Source of the DNA: Piscinibacter defluvii
GTDB lineage: Bacteria; Pseudomonadota; Gammaproteobacteria; Burkholderiales; Burkholderiaceae_C
NCBI RefSeq assembly: GCF_004011805.1
Contig: NZ_RCHJ01000013.1
Span: 1 to 64,000, forward strand
DNA length: 64,000 bases
Direction of reading: 5' to 3'
In this document: positions 62,714-64,000 of the stretch, one piece after another
Numbering within the stretch: the first letter of the stretch is position 1
Layout of the letters: each line of letters starts with the position of its first letter
The notes under the pieces: model-generated
What the model was told of the DNA's origin: nothing
Seen by the model: only the letters and a program-made list of their open reading frames with translations
Databases searched by the model: none
Program-made: the position numbers and the translations under genes

Positions 62714-63276
62714 GCCGCGGTGGCAGCCGCTACGGCGCGGGCCGTCCGGCAACTCGGCCGCGCATCGAGGACTGCGCCGTGCTCGACGTGCGCCGGCTCC
62801 GGGCCAAGGGGGCACTGCGCCCCGGCGATCATGGCGCGATCGACGTTGGGCATGGGCCGCGACTGTGGTACCGCACCATGGGCGACCTGGTTGTGCTCCG
62901 CCGGGCGCCCGAGGGCTGCGTGTTCCAGACTGTCGGGATCGACTCGACACGCGCGAACCTCGGCGTTGGGCAGCGCTGGTGGTTGCGCTGCCCGCGCGAG
63001 GACTGTGGCAGACGATGCATGCGGCTGTACTGGCCTCCTGAGCGCTCCAGCGGGTTTGCCTGCGGCCGCTGTGCCAGGGTGACGTACCCGAGTCAGCGCT
63101 TGAGCCCCTTCGACATGGCGGAGCGGCGGTGTAACGATCTGCTGGTGCAGCTTCGCCAGGCGCGCATGCACAACAAAGGCTACCTGCGGCTGCGGCGCGC
63201 GCTCGTAGAGGCCGAGCAGGCGCGCGCGGCGGCGTTTCGAGCCTGGGCAATGGTTCGCCTGCGGCTGCCGGTGTGA
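62710..63276 (+). CDS. Zinc-ribbon protein common in proteobacterial mobile elements
   Basis: This 188-residue protein opens with MSRGGSRYGAGRPATRPRIE and DVRRLRAKGALRPG, a layout I recognise from uncharacterised proteins in many phage-like islands. A zinc ribbon follows: LRCPREDCGRRCMRLYWP and FACGRCARVTYPSQR. The C-terminal part is a basic helical region. It may bind nucleic acid, but no function is established. It is the last gene of the plus-strand operon. Confidence 0.75.
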   Translation: MSRGGSRYGAGRPATRPRIEDCAVLDVRRLRAKGALRPGDHGAIDVGHGPRLWYRTMGDLVVLRRAPEGCVFQTVGIDSTRANLGVGQRWWLRCPREDCGRRCMRLYWPPERSSGFACGRCARVTYPSQRLSPFDMAERRCNDLLVQLRQARMHNKGYLRLRRALVEAEQARAAAFRAWAMVRLRLPV

Positions 63277-63373
63277 TCGGGACGGCGTGCGCCGTGAACC
63301 GCATCCATCGGCGGCAACTCCCGCCAGCGCTACTCGGGTACAGGCTCCAGGTCAACATCCGCAAATCGGTCGC

Positions 63374-64000
63374 TCAGTCGAGGCTGGAGCCGCTCACCAT
63401 CGAGCTTGCCATCTCCAGCCACGTCTCCAGGTCGGTCGCCTGCAGCGCCTCGCTCGCCGCGCTGTTGCCCAGCGACACCTGCACCGGGAACGGGTCGGTT
63501 CGAGCCATCACCGCGAGCGTCATCGCCGTTCGCAGGTTGAGGTTGTGCTGCAGCAGCGTCTCCCCGGCCTGCTCCGGGCTGTCGGGCACCGGCGCTTCCA
63601 GCGCCGTCGCCGCCTCGCGCATCGCCGCCTCGGGGTCCGGCTCCTTGAGCACCATCGTCGTCAGTCGGTCGGCCAGTGCCGACCACCACTGCGCCTCCGT
63701 CAGCTCCCCGCGGGGAACCATCACCGCCGCCAGTGCCGGGTCCATCCCCGGCGGGCTCCACGCGACTCGTGCCGCCAGGGGGTGCCCGTCATTGGAGTCG
63801 GCGGCGGTCATGCAGTCCCCATCCGGCGTCGCCGTGGTCTCTTCCGCGTCAGCGATGGGCTCGAGCCACTGACATCCGCACGGCGGGCAGCACAGCTCGA
63901 TCTCGTGGGCGGCCGAACCAATGTCGACATGGTGGGTGCGGCCGCACTCCGGGCAGCGCACATCGATGGAGCGAGAGGGTTGGGCGCGCGGGACTGACAT
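63374..64000 (-). CDS. Hypothetical island protein with N-terminal zinc ribbon
   Basis: This 208-residue protein has VRCPECGRTHHVDIG and LCCPPCGCQW near the N-terminus, a CxxC pair that probably binds zinc. An acidic helical body follows (WWSALADRLTTMVLKEPDPE). No family was recognised. The ATG is the last codon of the window, so a start farther upstream cannot be excluded. It faces the plus-strand operon. Confidence 0.6.
   Translation of the reverse strand: MSVPRAQPSRSIDVRCPECGRTHHVDIGSAAHEIELCCPPCGCQWLEPIADAEETTATPDGDCMTAADSNDGHPLAARVAWSPPGMDPALAAVMVPRGELTEAQWWSALADRLTTMVLKEPDPEAAMREAATALEAPVPDSPEQAGETLLQHNLNLRTAMTLAVMARTDPFPVQVSLGNSAASEALQATDLETWLEMASSMVSGSSLD

Overview
The window looks like a chromosomal segment of a high-GC betaproteobacterium of the order Burkholderiales, probably close to the Rubrivivax/Leptothrix/Ideonella group. 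This is inferred from gene order (pgeF-phaC-phaA-phaB; gyrA-pheA-tyrA-aroA/cmk-rpsA-ihfB-lapA-lapB-hldA-hldD; ompA-ubiG-gph-ssrA), protein content and very high GC. No rRNA or species marker is present, so the genus is not fixed.

Bases 1-6.7k hold a surface-adhesin type I secretion locus on the minus strand: the N-terminal part of a very large repetitive adhesin (cut by the window edge), its membrane-fusion protein and its ABC exporter. Bases 6.7-13.6k carry a Nudix hydrolase, a small aromatic-catabolism pair, a peptidoglycan-editing enzyme and a complete polyhydroxyalkanoate operon (phaC-phaA-phaB) ended by a clear terminator. Bases 13.6-22.4k hold small membrane proteins, a DEAD-box helicase, a cluster of stress-type membrane proteins (DUF1328, DUF883, holin-like, a 40-residue membrane peptide, a BON lipoprotein), a histidine kinase/response regulator pair, a lone receiver protein with a conspicuous palindrome upstream, a transglutaminase-like enzyme and an FKBP. 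Bases 22.4-27.1k carry gluQRS, a LysR regulator divergent from a pirin gene, two flavoproteins and a DUF599 protein.

Bases 27.1-30.5k encode a second type I-secreted protein rich in calcium-binding RTX repeats. Then follow egtB, trhO and dnaE (the last two divergent over a perfect palindrome), a patatin, comEA, the heptose/LPS-assembly genes, ihfB, rpsA, a fused aroA-cmk gene, tyrA, pheA, gyrA, ompA, ubiG and gph. This is an ordinary housekeeping core.

At 52.5k the tmRNA gene ssrA is followed directly by a P4-type tyrosine recombinase. Everything from there to the end is an integrated accessory island, at least 11 kb long, whose far end lies outside the window. It holds a single-chain MmeI-like restriction-modification enzyme, a small ribbon-helix-helix-like protein, a decayed ParB-like gene, and a tightly overlapping plus-strand operon. 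That operon runs AlpA-type regulator, DUF1028 Ntn-hydrolase-like protein, small unknown, winged-helix-like protein with four palindromic repeats inside its coding sequence, and two zinc-ribbon-like proteins. It is the most promising unexplored part of the window.
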